NCBI RefSeq assembly: GCF_016415625.1
Contig: NZ_WBXP01000038.1
Span: forward strand, 1 to 37,107
Direction of reading: 5' to 3'
Length of the DNA: 37,107 nt
Origin: Shimwellia pseudoproteus
Lineage (GTDB): Bacteria > Pseudomonadota > Gammaproteobacteria > Enterobacterales > Enterobacteriaceae
Below the pieces are notes generated by a model. It was not told the DNA's origin, did not search any database, and saw only the letters and a program-made list of their open reading frames with translations. Position 1 is the first letter of the stretch. Each line of letters opens with the position of its first letter. This document shows positions 15,111 through 24,504 of the stretch, piece after piece. Position numbers and translations under genes: made by a program.

Positions 15111-15897
15111 TGTTCAGCGCCCCCTCACGAACCTGTTTCAGGAATGGGCCAAAACCCAGATCCCCCAGCCAGAAATCAAACGAATGCTGGACACCATTCG
15201 CCGTCAATGTTGCCCCTGATAGCCCATCGACCGCGTGTTCATCCCCCGGCCGGGCACCGCCTTTAACGATACGCATCGCCGGGCGGCCGCCGTCATCCAG
15301 CAGCTTTTTGCCCACCCACTGGGCGCGCCATGCGGGGTTTTCAATCTCCCCCCCCAGCCCCGGGGTTTCACCATGATCGTAATACGTAATGCCCTTTACC
15401 GTGCTGCCATCAGGCTCAAGGGCCACAAAGGCGTGCATGACCGACCACAGCCCGGTGCCGTAGACCGGCAGGACAATTTCCCGCAGCTGTTTGTTGCTGT
15501 CACGCACCAGATAGATCTCCACCACATTGGCGCGTGTGCGGATCCCCGCCGGGTCCTGATTGCCGCTCAGTACGGTATTCTGATTCGGGTCCCGGGCGGC
15601 AAGTACCGGGTTAAACGTCGCCGGGTTTTGCTCCAGCAGTTTGCCGGTTTTCAGATTCAGCAGACGCGGCGTTACCTGATTATCAAAGGTCTCCTGGACC
15701 GTCTCATCGGCCATTCCCGGAGCCAGCAACCCGGTGACGCTGAGAATATTGCGCTGTTTATCCAGTGCTTTTTGGGACTCCTGACGGGGCTTCAGCCCCA
15801 CCGCGGCGCCGGACACCACTACCGAGCACACCAGGCAGAGGATCAGCACCACCAGCAGCGTTCTCCCTGTGCTATCTTTGTTTTTGCTCTCAGCCAC
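15103..15897 (-). CDS. nqrC: Na+-translocating NADH:quinone reductase subunit C
   Basis: 264 residues from the GTG at 15897, chosen because GGAGG lies eight bases upstream and the following ten codons match the family start; a longer reading upstream lies within nqrB. One N-terminal membrane helix (about 12-33) precedes a periplasmic FMN-binding domain. The flavinylation motif DGLSGATLT places covalently bound FMN on Thr230. It relays electrons between the NqrD/E iron site and NqrB. The start overlaps the end of nqrB by eight bases. FMN attachment needs an ApbE flavin transferase, which is not encoded in this operon. Confidence 0.97.
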   Translation of the reverse strand: MAESKNKDSTGRTLLVVLILCLVCSVVVSGAAVGLKPRQESQKALDKQRNILSVTGLLAPGMADETVQETFDNQVTPRLLNLKTGKLLEQNPATFNPVLAARDPNQNTVLSGNQDPAGIRTRANVVEIYLVRDSNKQLREIVLPVYGTGLWSVMHAFVALEPDGSTVKGITYYDHGETPGLGGEIENPAWRAQWVGKKLLDDGGRPAMRIVKGGARPGDEHAVDGLSGATLTANGVQHSFDFWLGDLGFGPFLKQVREGALNNG

Positions 15898-17128
15898 GGG
15901 ACTTCCTCCGTTTGATATTGGCCTGCACCACCAGATAATCGAACAGCGGCGCAAAGAGGTTGGCGAACAGAATGGCCAACATCATGCCCTCCGGGTAGGC
16001 CGGGTTAACCACCCGGATCAGCACGCACATCACGCCAATGAGCACGCCGTACCACCACTTACCGGTATTGGTAAACGAGGCAGATACCGGATCAGTGGCC
16101 ATAAACATCATGCCGAAGGCGAAACCACCCAGCACCAGATGCCAGTACCAGGGCATCGCGAACATCGGGTTAGTGTCAGAGCCCACCGCGTTAAACAGCG
16201 CTGCCGTGGCGATCATGCCGAGCATTACCCCGGCCACAATGCGCCAGGAGGCAACGCGGCCAAAAATAATGACCGCCCCGCCAATCAGAATCATCAGCGT
16301 GGACACTTCGCCAATGGAGCCCGGGATCCGGCCCAGAAATGCGTCCATCCAGGTCACCGGCTGCCCGGTCGTCACATTGATCAGCGCTTCCCCGCCGCGG
16401 CTCGCCCACTGGGACAACGGTGTCGCCCCGGAAAAGCCATCCGCCGCCGTCCACACCAGATCACCGGAAATTTGCGCCGGATAGGCAAAGAACAGAAACG
16501 CACGGCCCGCCAGCGCCGGGTTAAGGAAATTGCGCCCGGTACCGCCAAAAATCTCTTTGGCGATCACCACGCCAAAAGAGATCCCCAGCGCCGCCTGCCA
16601 GAGCGGCAGCATCGGCGGGACAATCAGCGCAAACAGAATCGAGGTCACAAAGAAGCCTTCGTTCACCTCGTGCTTGCGCACAATAGCAAACAGCACTTCC
16701 CAGAAGCCCCCCACCAAAAAGACCGTGAGATAGATCGGCAAGAAGTAAACCGCCCCGAGGGTCATCATGCTCAGCCAGCCGGCTTCCGGGGTAAAGTTGA
16801 CCCCCAGCCACTGGGCAAGCTGGTAGTGCCAGTCACTGGCGATCACCTGCTGGAGTTGTTCGGCGCTGTAGAGTTTGTTCAGGGCCGGAATACTTTGCAG
16901 GCCGACGTTGTACATGCCCCAGAACATAGCCGGGAAGACCGCAAACCACACCAGAATCATCATCCGCTTGAGGTCAATGGCATCACGCACGTGAGACGCG
17001 CCGTGAGTCACCTGGCCGGGGGTGTAAAACAGCGTGGCGGTGGCCTCAAACAGCGGGTAGAACTTCGCCAGTTTGCCGCCGTGGGTAAAGTGCGGCTCCA
17101 TCTTGTCAAATAATTGCTTCAGGCCCAT
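15890..17128 (-). CDS. nqrB: Na+-translocating NADH:quinone reductase subunit B
   Basis: 412 residues and about ten membrane helices; the subunit thought to carry the Na+ channel and the ubiquinone site. The covalent FMN site is Thr236 in DGFSGATPL, the same residue number as I recall for Vibrio cholerae. Other typical blocks are [39 protein letters not shown] and [18 protein letters not shown]. It starts three bases after nqrA and overlaps nqrC. Its opposite strand holds a long open frame of low-complexity basic protein, a codon-bias shadow and not a gene. Confidence 0.98.
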   Translation of the reverse strand: MGLKQLFDKMEPHFTHGGKLAKFYPLFEATATLFYTPGQVTHGASHVRDAIDLKRMMILVWFAVFPAMFWGMYNVGLQSIPALNKLYSAEQLQQVIASDWHYQLAQWLGVNFTPEAGWLSMMTLGAVYFLPIYLTVFLVGGFWEVLFAIVRKHEVNEGFFVTSILFALIVPPMLPLWQAALGISFGVVIAKEIFGGTGRNFLNPALAGRAFLFFAYPAQISGDLVWTAADGFSGATPLSQWASRGGEALINVTTGQPVTWMDAFLGRIPGSIGEVSTLMILIGGAVIIFGRVASWRIVAGVMLGMIATAALFNAVGSDTNPMFAMPWYWHLVLGGFAFGMMFMATDPVSASFTNTGKWWYGVLIGVMCVLIRVVNPAYPEGMMLAILFANLFAPLFDYLVVQANIKRRKSRG

Positions 17129-17131
17129 GTG

Positions 17132-18475
17132 CTATCCTTCCTGCTCAATACGGGTCAACACGCTGCGCAGTACCGGGCCATATTCATATTTCCCGGGACA
17201 AACGTAAGTACAGAGCGCCAGATCTTCTTCATCCAGTTCCAGGCAGCCCAGCGCCTGAGCGCTGTCGGTATCCCCGGACAGCAGATCGCGCAGTAACGGT
17301 GTGGCGAGAATATCCAGCGGCATCACCCGCTCATAACTGCCGATGGGCACCATCGACCGCTCCCCGCCGTGTGTATCCGTGGTAAAACTGAACAGCTTGT
17401 GTTTCAGGAAGTGGCCCAGGGTAGTGCGGGTGACCGAGTATTTTTCTTTGCCGGGCATCACCCAACCGAACAGCTCTTTTTCCCGACCCTCTTTGAGCAC
17501 CGACACCTGAAGGTGAAAGCGCCCCAGCCAGGCCCGTGGGCCCGCCGCATTAACCCCGCTCAGCACCGAGCCGGAAATAATCCGGTTTTCCCCGTCCGCC
17601 AGTTCACCGGCGGTTAAATCCATCAGCGAGGCCCCCAGCCGGGTGCGCAGCAGGCGCGGATTTTTCACCTGAGGCCCCCCCAGGGCAACCACCCGCTCAG
17701 TCCACAATTCGCCGTTAACAAACAGGTGGCCAATGGCGATAACATCCTGATAATTCACATGCCACACCTTCCTGGTCATGCTGACTGGCGCCAGAAAATG
17801 AATGTGGGTGCCCACCAGCCCGGCGGGATGGGGGCCGGCAAACTCATTGAACGTGACCTGGCCGCAAGGATGGCCGCCAAGCATGCCGCCACAGGACTGG
17901 CAAACATGCACTTTGCCGCTGGTCAGCCGCGCCAGGACAGATAGCCCGGCGTCAAACATGGCGCGCTGCCGGGTAATAATCGGCTGCGGATCGGCACTCA
18001 GGGGATTGGTATCGATGGCGGTAACGAAAATGGCGTCCGGGCGGCTGCCGGGAACGGGAGATTTACTGAACGGCCGGGTACGCAGCGCCGTCCACATACC
18101 GGAAGCCAGCAGTTGTTGCTCAGCTACGGCGGGGTTTAGCGTTGCCAGGCTCTCAACCGGATGCTGGTCAAAGGCAATCGCCTCTTCGCCCTCAAGCGTG
18201 ATCACCACGGACTCCAGCACCCGCCGGTCACCGCGATTGATAGCCGTTACGCGGCCGGCGCCAGGGGCGGTAAACCACACCCCGGGATTTTTTTTATCTT
18301 CAAATAGCACCTGGCCCTTACGCACCAGGTCCCCTTCCTGCACCCGCATTGACGGGCGCATACCGATATATTCTTCACCCAGGACAGCAACCGAGGCGAT
18401 AGCGGGCCCCTCTTCGATATGCTGCACAGGGGCACCTGCGACAGGCAGATTCAGCCCTTTATTTATTTTAATCAT
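17132..18475 (-). CDS. nqrA: Na+-translocating NADH:quinone reductase subunit A
   Basis: 447 residues, soluble, attached to the cytoplasmic face of the complex and involved in quinone interaction. It begins [14 protein letters not shown], with the family segments [30 protein letters not shown] and the C-terminal [24 protein letters not shown]. It is the first gene of nqrABCDEFM. The ribosome binding site is poor (GTGCTAACATT before ATG), unusual for the lead gene of a highly expressed membrane complex, and the preceding 474 bases are non-coding. All six subunits are intact, so the pump is probably functional provided flavinylation occurs. Confidence 0.98.
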   Translation of the reverse strand: MIKINKGLNLPVAGAPVQHIEEGPAIASVAVLGEEYIGMRPSMRVQEGDLVRKGQVLFEDKKNPGVWFTAPGAGRVTAINRGDRRVLESVVITLEGEEAIAFDQHPVESLATLNPAVAEQQLLASGMWTALRTRPFSKSPVPGSRPDAIFVTAIDTNPLSADPQPIITRQRAMFDAGLSVLARLTSGKVHVCQSCGGMLGGHPCGQVTFNEFAGPHPAGLVGTHIHFLAPVSMTRKVWHVNYQDVIAIGHLFVNGELWTERVVALGGPQVKNPRLLRTRLGASLMDLTAGELADGENRIISGSVLSGVNAAGPRAWLGRFHLQVSVLKEGREKELFGWVMPGKEKYSVTRTTLGHFLKHKLFSFTTDTHGGERSMVPIGSYERVMPLDILATPLLRDLLSGDTDSAQALGCLELDEEDLALCTYVCPGKYEYGPVLRSVLTRIEQEG

Positions 18476-18949
18476 AATGTTAGCACACTAAAGTTAGCTG
18501 TTTTACGCTGTTCAGAATGAGCCAGCGCATGCGTGATGAGCAGTGACATGTTTAAGAAAGGACTTGAAGGTAGGAGTCAGAGTCAGTACCCGCGCGGGCG
18601 GGATCCCTTTCCACTCAGGCAAACGAATGTGCTCCGGAAAAGCGTCCAGTCTTATCCAGGGGGGCCATCATCGTTACGGATTGTAACATTATTTCCCGGC
18701 TTAACGGCAGAGCGCACCGGAACAAACCCAATGTCTATGTTCTGTAATGGGAGCCAGTACGCAACTTTACTAAAATATCAGGCTGTACAGGGCGACAGAT
18801 TGCCGCAAAATAGGCCGTGCGGGCCCACTCTCCGCTTGCGAAAAATAATGGCGGTGCTAATGTGAGCGCTCCTGTAGGGAATTCTCCTGTTTTGGGTCTG
18901 TTTTCGCCGTCCTGGCGATGTTTTCGGATTTATCAAGGATCAAGCAGTC
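18476..18949. promoter_or_regulatory. 474-bp divergent intergenic region, nqrA and dpaA
   Basis: I see no convincing gene here. Toward nqrA, the reverse strand has an extended -10 TGTTACAAT (about 18688-18680) without a good -35; if used, the nqr leader would be about 200 nt. A short self-complementary CCCGCGCGGG lies at 18589-18598. An open frame of about 110 codons at 18533-18865 has no ribosome binding site and no recognisable protein character. Toward dpaA only AAGGA about 12 bases before the ATG is clear. Confidence 0.4.
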
Positions 18950-19696
18950 ATGCACAGAGTCGCATTCATTATTGCGATGCTTCTGTTGCCGTGTGCCGCA
19001 TTCGCCAGCTTATTTGGCGGCAACACGACAGCCAGTGGCACATCAACAATTACCGCCGCAACACGGCATCAGTTTATTGGCTCTCCGGTTTATATTCAGA
19101 TATTTAAGGAAGAGCGAACCCTGGAGCTGTGGGTAAAAAATGGTGAGCAATACCAGCTTGCCAACAGCTACCGTATTTGCGATTACTCTGGCGGTCTTGG
19201 GCCAAAACGCAAACAGGGGGACTTTAAAAGCCCGGAAGGGTTTTACAGTGTCTCCCGTAGCCAGTTGAAACCGGACAGCCGTTTCTATAAGGCTATCAAT
19301 ATTGGTTTCCCTAACCAGTACGATCGCGATCACGGTTACGACGGCAAATACCTGATGATCCACGGGGCCTGTGTCTCGGTGGGCTGTTATGCCATGACCG
19401 ATAACGGTATTGATGAGATCTTTGAATTTGTCACCGGGGCCCTGGTGTTTGGCCAGCCGCGGGTGCAGGTGAGCATCTTCCCGTTCCGCATGACGGACCA
19501 GAATATGGAGCGCCATAAGCACTCCTACTACCGGGATTTCTGGCAACAGCTGAAACCTGGCTATGATTATTTCACCACTAACCACGTGCCGCCGGTGGTC
19601 TCAGTGAATAACGGCAACTACGTGGTCAGCGGCCCGTCTACCGGGATTATCCAGCCGCAGCTGGCCTCAAACTATACGGTTTCCGAGGCAAAATAA
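18950..19696 (+). CDS. dpaA: Peptidoglycan meso-DAP protein amidase (YkuD family)
   Basis: 248 residues; orthologue of E. coli YafK (also called LdtF/DpaA), which detaches Braun lipoprotein from peptidoglycan. The signal peptide (residues 1-19) has cleavage predicted after AFA; the YkuD catalytic domain follows (about 45-190). Its motif is IHGACVSVGC, with His138 and nucleophile Cys146. The C-terminal 50 residues are Tyr/Asn/Gly-rich. AAGGA precedes the ATG. It converges on yafJ and the two coding regions overlap tail to tail by 30 bases, leaving no room for a terminator between them. Confidence 0.92.
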   Translation: MHRVAFIIAMLLLPCAAFASLFGGNTTASGTSTITAATRHQFIGSPVYIQIFKEERTLELWVKNGEQYQLANSYRICDYSGGLGPKRKQGDFKSPEGFYSVSRSQLKPDSRFYKAINIGFPNQYDRDHGYDGKYLMIHGACVSVGCYAMTDNGIDEIFEFVTGALVFGQPRVQVSIFPFRMTDQNMERHKHSYYRDFWQQLKPGYDYFTTNHVPPVVSVNNGNYVVSGPSTGIIQPQLASNYTVSEAK

Positions 19697-20434
19697 TGCC
19701 CACTGACCTGGCGCAATCTTGTGCCAGGTTTCGTTCCCCGTCAGAGGCTGGGTAGCAATCACTGAAACCACATCGTTCGGTGTGGTTTCTGTCTGAAAGT
19801 CGATTTCCACATCCCTGTCCAGCAGCTTCGCCACGCCAAAAGGGGCGCGTCGGGTGATCCAGTAGAGATTGCTCGAACAAAACGCCATCAGATAGTTACC
19901 ATCCGACAGCAGCATATTAAATACCCCTTTCCCGCGCAGCACGTCTGCCAGTTCGGCCACATAGCGGAACATCTCCGTCATCTCTTCCGGGGGCTGTGGG
20001 TAACGCAGCGCCAGGTGATGCAGTAGCCAGCAAAACGCGATTTCGCTGTCGGTCTCCCCTACTGGCCGGTAGTGCCCGGTTTCCAGCCCTTCATAGTCCG
20101 TGAGCTGGCCATTATGGGCGTAGGTCCAGTTATAGCCCCACATTTCCCGGGTAAACGGGTGGGTGTTCTCCAGCGATACGTTACCGCGGTTAGCCTGGCG
20201 AATATGCGCCACTACGGAACATGATTTGATGGGGTAATCCTGCACTAAACGGGCAATCGGCGAATTAAAGCTCGGGTGTGGATCTTTAAATGTCCGGCAG
20301 CCTTTGCCTTCATAAAAAGTGATCCCCCAGCCATCTTTATGCGGCCCGGTACCACCACCGCGCTGTACCAGCCCGGTGAAACTAAAGCAGATATCCGTTG
20401 GGACGTTTGCGCTCATCCCAAGCAATTCACACAT
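19667..20434 (-). CDS. yafJ: Class II glutamine amidotransferase YafJ
   Basis: 255 residues, the E. coli length. It is an N-terminal nucleophile (Ntn) amidohydrolase: after removal of Met1, Cys2 (MCELLGMS) is the catalytic residue. Supporting elements are the HIRQANRGNVSLENTHPF region and the YAHNGQL block that bind glutamine. It has no synthase domain, so its acceptor substrate is unknown. It lies 91 bases downstream of gmhA on the same strand, with a large hairpin between them, and its 3' end overlaps dpaA in the opposite direction. Identification is secure; the physiological role is not known. Confidence 0.93.
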   Translation of the reverse strand: MCELLGMSANVPTDICFSFTGLVQRGGGTGPHKDGWGITFYEGKGCRTFKDPHPSFNSPIARLVQDYPIKSCSVVAHIRQANRGNVSLENTHPFTREMWGYNWTYAHNGQLTDYEGLETGHYRPVGETDSEIAFCWLLHHLALRYPQPPEEMTEMFRYVAELADVLRGKGVFNMLLSDGNYLMAFCSSNLYWITRRAPFGVAKLLDRDVEIDFQTETTPNDVVSVIATQPLTGNETWHKIAPGQWALFCLGNRIV

Positions 20435-20487
20435 ACGTTACCCCCTGCCCCGCGCCTTCGGGGAACCACTAAGAGATACCAGGTACT

Positions 20488-20518
20488 GCGGGCATGAGCC
20501 GGTGAGCGCCATGCCCGC
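20488..20518. other. Intergenic hairpin between gmhA and yafJ
   Basis: GCGGGCATG (20488-20496) and CATGCCCGC (20510-20518) are perfect inverted repeats around a 13-base loop. There is no T-run on either side, so it may stabilise an mRNA end or attenuate rather than act as a standard terminator. Confidence 0.45.
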
Positions 20519-20525
20519 CGGTCAG

Positions 20526-21107
20526 TCAGGCTTTCGCCATCTCTTTTTCAATTAACAAGATCAGGATATGAATCACTTTAATGTGAATTTCCTGAATACG
20601 ATCCGCATAACCGAAATGCGGAACGCGGATTTCAACGTCTGCGCTACCGGCCATTTTGCCGCCATCTTTCCCGGTCAGGGTGATCACTTTCATGCCTTTT
20701 GCCCGGGCAGCGTCAATCGCTTTAATAATATTGCCGGAATTGCCGGAAGTAGAGATCCCCAGCAGCACATCACCTTCGCGCCCGACAGACTCCACATAGC
20801 GGGAGAATACATACTCATAGCCAAAATCGTTACTGACGCAGGATAAATGGCTAACGTCAGAAATCGCTATCGCCGGATACCCCGGACGGTTCTCACGGTA
20901 GCGGCCGGTCAGTTCTTCTGCAAAGTGCATCGCATCGCAGTGGGAGCCGCCATTTCCGCAGGACAGCACCTTGCCGCCCGCTTTAAAACTATCCGCCAGC
21001 ATTACCGCCGCGCGCTGAATAGCGTGAATATTCGCGTCTTCCTTCAGAAAATTCGCCAGCGTTTCCGCCGCTTCATTCAATTCACTACGAATCAGATCCT
21101 GGTACAT
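20526..21107 (-). CDS. gmhA: Sedoheptulose 7-phosphate isomerase
   Basis: 193 residues, matching E. coli GmhA (LpcA). It converts sedoheptulose 7-phosphate to D-glycero-D-manno-heptose 7-phosphate, the first step in ADP-heptose synthesis for the LPS inner core. SIS domain: [20 protein letters not shown] with Glu65, [10 protein letters not shown] as the phosphate loop, and C-terminal His180 in IHIKVIH, the second catalytic residue. The start is the ATG at 21107 with AAGGA eight bases upstream; an ATG five codons earlier would include that site and is not favoured. It is divergent from fadE. Confidence 0.97.
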   Translation of the reverse strand: MYQDLIRSELNEAAETLANFLKEDANIHAIQRAAVMLADSFKAGGKVLSCGNGGSHCDAMHFAEELTGRYRENRPGYPAIAISDVSHLSCVSNDFGYEYVFSRYVESVGREGDVLLGISTSGNSGNIIKAIDAARAKGMKVITLTGKDGGKMAGSADVEIRVPHFGYADRIQEIHIKVIHILILLIEKEMAKA

Positions 21108-21255
21108 GAGGATATCCTTCATTATTTGCGATTAACCCCGAAAGTGTACCGGATAGCGGGAAAAGCGAGAAGCATCGCGCCGCGCTTTCAGGCGCTGTTT
21201 TTATCCTTTGATAGCTCAACATTGTGAGCCATGTTGTAATTATTTTGTGAATATA

Positions 21256-21284
21256 TTGATAAAGAAAATAACATCCACTACAAC
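21256..21284 (+). promoter_or_regulatory. Candidate fadE promoter
   Basis: TTGATA (21256-21261), a 17-base spacer and TACAAC (21279-21284), giving a start near 21291. TTTTGTGA just upstream (21243-21250) is a possible CRP half-site, which would suit catabolite control, but the second half is poor. Confidence 0.5.
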
Positions 21285-21295
21285 CTTAGTATCCT

Positions 21296-21312
21296 AAGTG
21301 GTCAGACCTCCT
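21296..21312 (+). promoter_or_regulatory. FadR operator of fadE
   Basis: The 17-bp element AAGTGGTCAGACCTCCT retains the TGGTCAGACC core of the FadR consensus, with mismatches in the outer right half. It lies just downstream of the predicted start point, a position where FadR would block transcription until long-chain acyl-CoA releases it. Confidence 0.75.
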
Positions 21313-21334
21313 ACAAGATAAGGGGCATTTCGCT

Positions 21335-23779
21335 ATGTTGATCTTGAGTATTGTTGCAACACTGGTGCTTTTGGGCATCCTCTTTTACCACCGGGTGGGG
21401 CTGGCGCTCAGCAGTGTTATCCTGCTGGCGTGGACCGCCCTGCTGGGTGTCACGCATATCTGGTCAATTTGGGTATTGTTGCCACTGGCCATTATCCTGG
21501 TGCCGTTCAATTTCACGCCGATGCGTAAGGCGCTGATCTCGGCCCCGGCATTCCGGGCGTTCCGTAAAGTGATGCCCCCGATGTCCCGTACTGAAAAAGA
21601 AGCGATCGATGCCGGGACCACCTGGTGGGAGGGGGATCTGTTTCGCGGTGCGCCGGACTGGCAGAAATTGCATAACTACCCGCAGCCAAAGCTGACTGCC
21701 GAAGAGCAGGCATTTCTTGATGGCCCGGTAGAACAAGCCTGCCGTATGGCGAACGACTTCCAGATAACCCACGAAATGGCAGACCTGCCGCCAGAATTAT
21801 GGGCTTACCTGAAAGAACATCGCTTCTTCGCGATGATCATTAAAAAAGAGTACGGCGGGCTGGAATTTTCCGCCTATGCACAGGCCCGGGTATTACAGAA
21901 GCTGTCTGGGGTGTCCGGCATTCTGGCGATCACCGTCGGGGTTCCCAACTCCCTTGGCCCGGGTGAACTGTTACAGCATTACGGTACCGAAGAGCAGAAA
22001 AATCACTACCTCCCCCGCCTGGCCCGAGGCCAGGAGATCCCGTGCTTTGCCCTGACCAGCCCGGAAGCCGGATCTGATGCCGGTGCGATCCCGGATACTG
22101 GTGTGGTATGTATGGGTGACTGGCACGGCGAGCAGGTGCTGGGGATGCGCCTGACCTGGAACAAGCGCTATATCACTCTGGCCCCTATCGCTACGGTACT
22201 CGGCCTGGCCTTTAAATTGTCGGATCCTGAACACTTACTGGGGGATCAGGTTGATCTTGGCATCACCTGCGCGTTGATCCCGACCAATACCCCGGGGGTC
22301 GAAATTGGTAAGCGCCACTTCCCGCTGAACGTCCCGTTCCAGAACGGACCAACCCGCGGTAACGATATTTTCGTGCCAATCGACTACATCATCGGCGGCA
22401 CCAAAATGGCGGGCCAGGGCTGGCGTATGCTGGTTGAGTGTTTGTCGGTCGGCCGCGGTATTACCCTGCCCTCAAACGCCACGGGCAGCCTGAAATCCGT
22501 GGCGATGGCCACCGGGGCGTACGCGCATATTCGCCGCCAGTTCAAAATCTCCATCGGTAAGATGGAAGGCATTGAAGAGGCGCTGGCCCGTATCGCAGGC
22601 AATGCCTGGGTGATGGACGCCGCGGCCTCACTGGTGACCTACGGGATCATGCAGGGTGAAAAACCGGCCGTGCTGTCTGCCATTGTGAAATACCACTGTA
22701 CCCACAGGGGGCAGCGCTCGATCATCGACGCGATGGATATCGCAGGCGGTAAGGGCATTATGCTGGGGGAAAATAACTTCCTGGCCCGCGCTTACCAGGG
22801 GGCCCCGATTGCGATTACGGTAGAAGGCGCCAATATTCTGACCCGCAGCATGATGATCTTTGGCCAGGGGGCGATCCGCTGCCATCCTTACGTGCTGGAT
22901 GAAATGGCCGCCGCCCAAAATAACGATCTCAATGCTTATGACAAACTGCTGTTCCGCCATATTGGCCATGTCGGCTGTAATAAGGTGCGCAGCCTGTGGC
23001 TGGGGATCACCGGGGGCCGCCTGAGTGCATCCCCTACCCGCGATGCCACCCGCTATTACTACCAGCAAATGAACCGCCTGAGCGCTAACCTGGCGCTGTT
23101 GTCAGACGTGTCGATGGCGGTGCTGGGCGGTAGCCTGAAACGCAAAGAGCGTATTTCTGCCCGCCTCGGCGATGTGCTGAGCCAGTTGTATCTTGCTTCA
23201 GCGGTGCTGAAACGCTACGAAGATGAAGGCCGTAATGAAGCCGATCTGCCGCTGGTTCACTGGGGGGTGCAGGATGCGCTGTTCCAGGCAGAACAGGCGA
23301 TTGTCGACTTATTGCGTAACTTCCCGAACCGTGCCGCGGCGGGTGTGCTGCAACTGGTGATTTTCCCTACCGGACGCAAACATCAGGCGCCGTCTGACAA
23401 ACTTGACCACCAGCTGGCGAAAATTATTCAGGTGCCGTCGGCAACCCGTTCGCGTATTGGCCGGGGACAGTATCTGACCCCCAGCGAGCATAACCCGGTA
23501 GGGCTGCTGGAGGCCGCGCTGGAGGATGTGATCGCCGCAGAGCCAATCCACGCCCGGCTGTGCAAAGCAATTGGTAAGAACCTGCCCTTTACCCGGCTGG
23601 ATGTGCTGGCTGAGCAGGCTCTCGCCCAGGGAAGTATTAACCAGGAAGAAGCAGCAATACTGACTAAAGCAGAAGCAAGCCGTCTGCGCAGTATCAACGT
23701 AGATGAGTTTGACGCCGATGCGCTGGCTACCCAGCCGGTAAAGTCGCCACAAGAAGTTCGTAAGGCCCAGGCGGCCTGA
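21335..23779 (+). CDS. fadE: Acyl-CoA dehydrogenase FadE
   Basis: 814 residues, identical in length to E. coli FadE. It catalyses the FAD-dependent first step of fatty-acid beta-oxidation, acyl-CoA to trans-2-enoyl-CoA. The first 50 residues hold two hydrophobic segments that attach it to the inner membrane. The acyl-CoA dehydrogenase core follows with [43 protein letters not shown] and [15 protein letters not shown]; the bacterial-type C-terminal extension (about 570-814) contains [24 protein letters not shown] precedes the ATG. The upstream FadR site implies fatty-acid induction. It is monocistronic, with a terminator shared with the convergent ivy. Confidence 0.98.
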   Translation: MLILSIVATLVLLGILFYHRVGLALSSVILLAWTALLGVTHIWSIWVLLPLAIILVPFNFTPMRKALISAPAFRAFRKVMPPMSRTEKEAIDAGTTWWEGDLFRGAPDWQKLHNYPQPKLTAEEQAFLDGPVEQACRMANDFQITHEMADLPPELWAYLKEHRFFAMIIKKEYGGLEFSAYAQARVLQKLSGVSGILAITVGVPNSLGPGELLQHYGTEEQKNHYLPRLARGQEIPCFALTSPEAGSDAGAIPDTGVVCMGDWHGEQVLGMRLTWNKRYITLAPIATVLGLAFKLSDPEHLLGDQVDLGITCALIPTNTPGVEIGKRHFPLNVPFQNGPTRGNDIFVPIDYIIGGTKMAGQGWRMLVECLSVGRGITLPSNATGSLKSVAMATGAYAHIRRQFKISIGKMEGIEEALARIAGNAWVMDAAASLVTYGIMQGEKPAVLSAIVKYHCTHRGQRSIIDAMDIAGGKGIMLGENNFLARAYQGAPIAITVEGANILTRSMMIFGQGAIRCHPYVLDEMAAAQNNDLNAYDKLLFRHIGHVGCNKVRSLWLGITGGRLSASPTRDATRYYYQQMNRLSANLALLSDVSMAVLGGSLKRKERISARLGDVLSQLYLASAVLKRYEDEGRNEADLPLVHWGVQDALFQAEQAIVDLLRNFPNRAAAGVLQLVIFPTGRKHQAPSDKLDHQLAKIIQVPSATRSRIGRGQYLTPSEHNPVGLLEAALEDVIAAEPIHARLCKAIGKNLPFTRLDVLAEQALAQGSINQEEAAILTKAEASRLRSINVDEFDADALATQPVKSPQEVRKAQAA

Positions 23780-23805
23780 AACGAACCGGTGCGCTAAAAA
23801 ACCAA

Positions 23806-23831
23806 AGCGGAGCCTCAGGGCTCCGCTTTTT
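23806..23831 (+). terminator. Bidirectional terminator between fadE and ivy
   Basis: AGCGGAGCC (23806-23814), loop TCAG and GGCTCCGCT (23819-23827) form a perfect 9-bp stem with T-tail TTTT on the plus strand. On the reverse strand the same stem is followed by TTGGTTTTTT, so it can serve the convergent ivy as well. Confidence 0.92.
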
Positions 23832-23861
23832 ATTACTGACCGAACGTAATGGCGTTATGGC

Positions 23862-24308
23862 TTACTGATAGTTAAAGGCATCCGGATGATTTTCCAGGCT
23901 ACCGCTCAGGGCAGCAAACAGCACGGTTTTACCATCAATAGACAGCGCATCAGGCACATGCAGCCAGGTCAGTTTTTCCGTTCCGGTCTTTTCGTCCACG
24001 TTAGAGAAGACACCAGTCATGGTTTTGCCATCGGCGGTGTAGAGCACCGCAATCCGTTCGCTGGTACAATCATGAGGTTTACAGGCGCTAACCACCTGAT
24101 ATGCATTCCCCCCCAGGGTGACCGTTTTCGCCGGCGTGCCGGTACCACCCCGGGCTACCCATGCAGGCAGATGCTGGCCTTTCACCATCGCGGCAAAGCT
24201 GGATTTGGTGGCGCTGTCGCTGGACAGGCTGCTCACCGTGACATCTGTTTGCGCCCAGGCACCAAATGCAGCCAGCATCAATACGCCGGCGCTCAGAACT
24301 TTTTTCAT
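23862..24308 (-). CDS. ivy: Inhibitor of vertebrate C-type lysozyme
   Basis: 148 residues. The signal peptide (1-19, cut after AWA) targets a periplasmic dimer that plugs the active site of C-type lysozyme and protects peptidoglycan. The inhibitory loop motif CKPHDC is present, as is the strongly conserved DALSIDGKTVLFAALSGSLENHPDAFNY at the C-terminus. The N-terminus is shorter than E. coli Ivy (157) by removal of the pre-signal extension. It converges on fadE via a shared terminator and diverges from yafV. Confidence 0.95.
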   Translation of the reverse strand: MKKVLSAGVLMLAAFGAWAQTDVTVSSLSSDSATKSSFAAMVKGQHLPAWVARGGTGTPAKTVTLGGNAYQVVSACKPHDCTSERIAVLYTADGKTMTGVFSNVDEKTGTEKLTWLHVPDALSIDGKTVLFAALSGSLENHPDAFNYQ

Positions 24309-24504
24309 TTCTTTTCTCCCTGTTGATAAAGCCCAAAGTGGGCAGACTTAAGTAAAGCCCAATTTAACGCGCTTATGGTTACCCGTCAGCACAGGAATTG
24401 CAAACCCCGCGACGGGAAAAAAATCACCCATAGCGCCCGACATCGTCCGGAATATGGCAGACGTGCTACAGTGATGAAATCCCAGCATAAATAAGGAACA
24501 GGTT

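Noticed and set aside
15869..17113. 414-codon open frame on the plus strand opposite nqrB
   Set aside because: Composition is His/Arg/Pro/Gln-rich low complexity typical of the antisense of a membrane protein; nqrB on the other strand is unmistakable.
18533..18865. 110-codon open frame between nqrA and dpaA
   Set aside because: No ribosome binding site, no recognisable features, low protein-like character; treated as non-coding.
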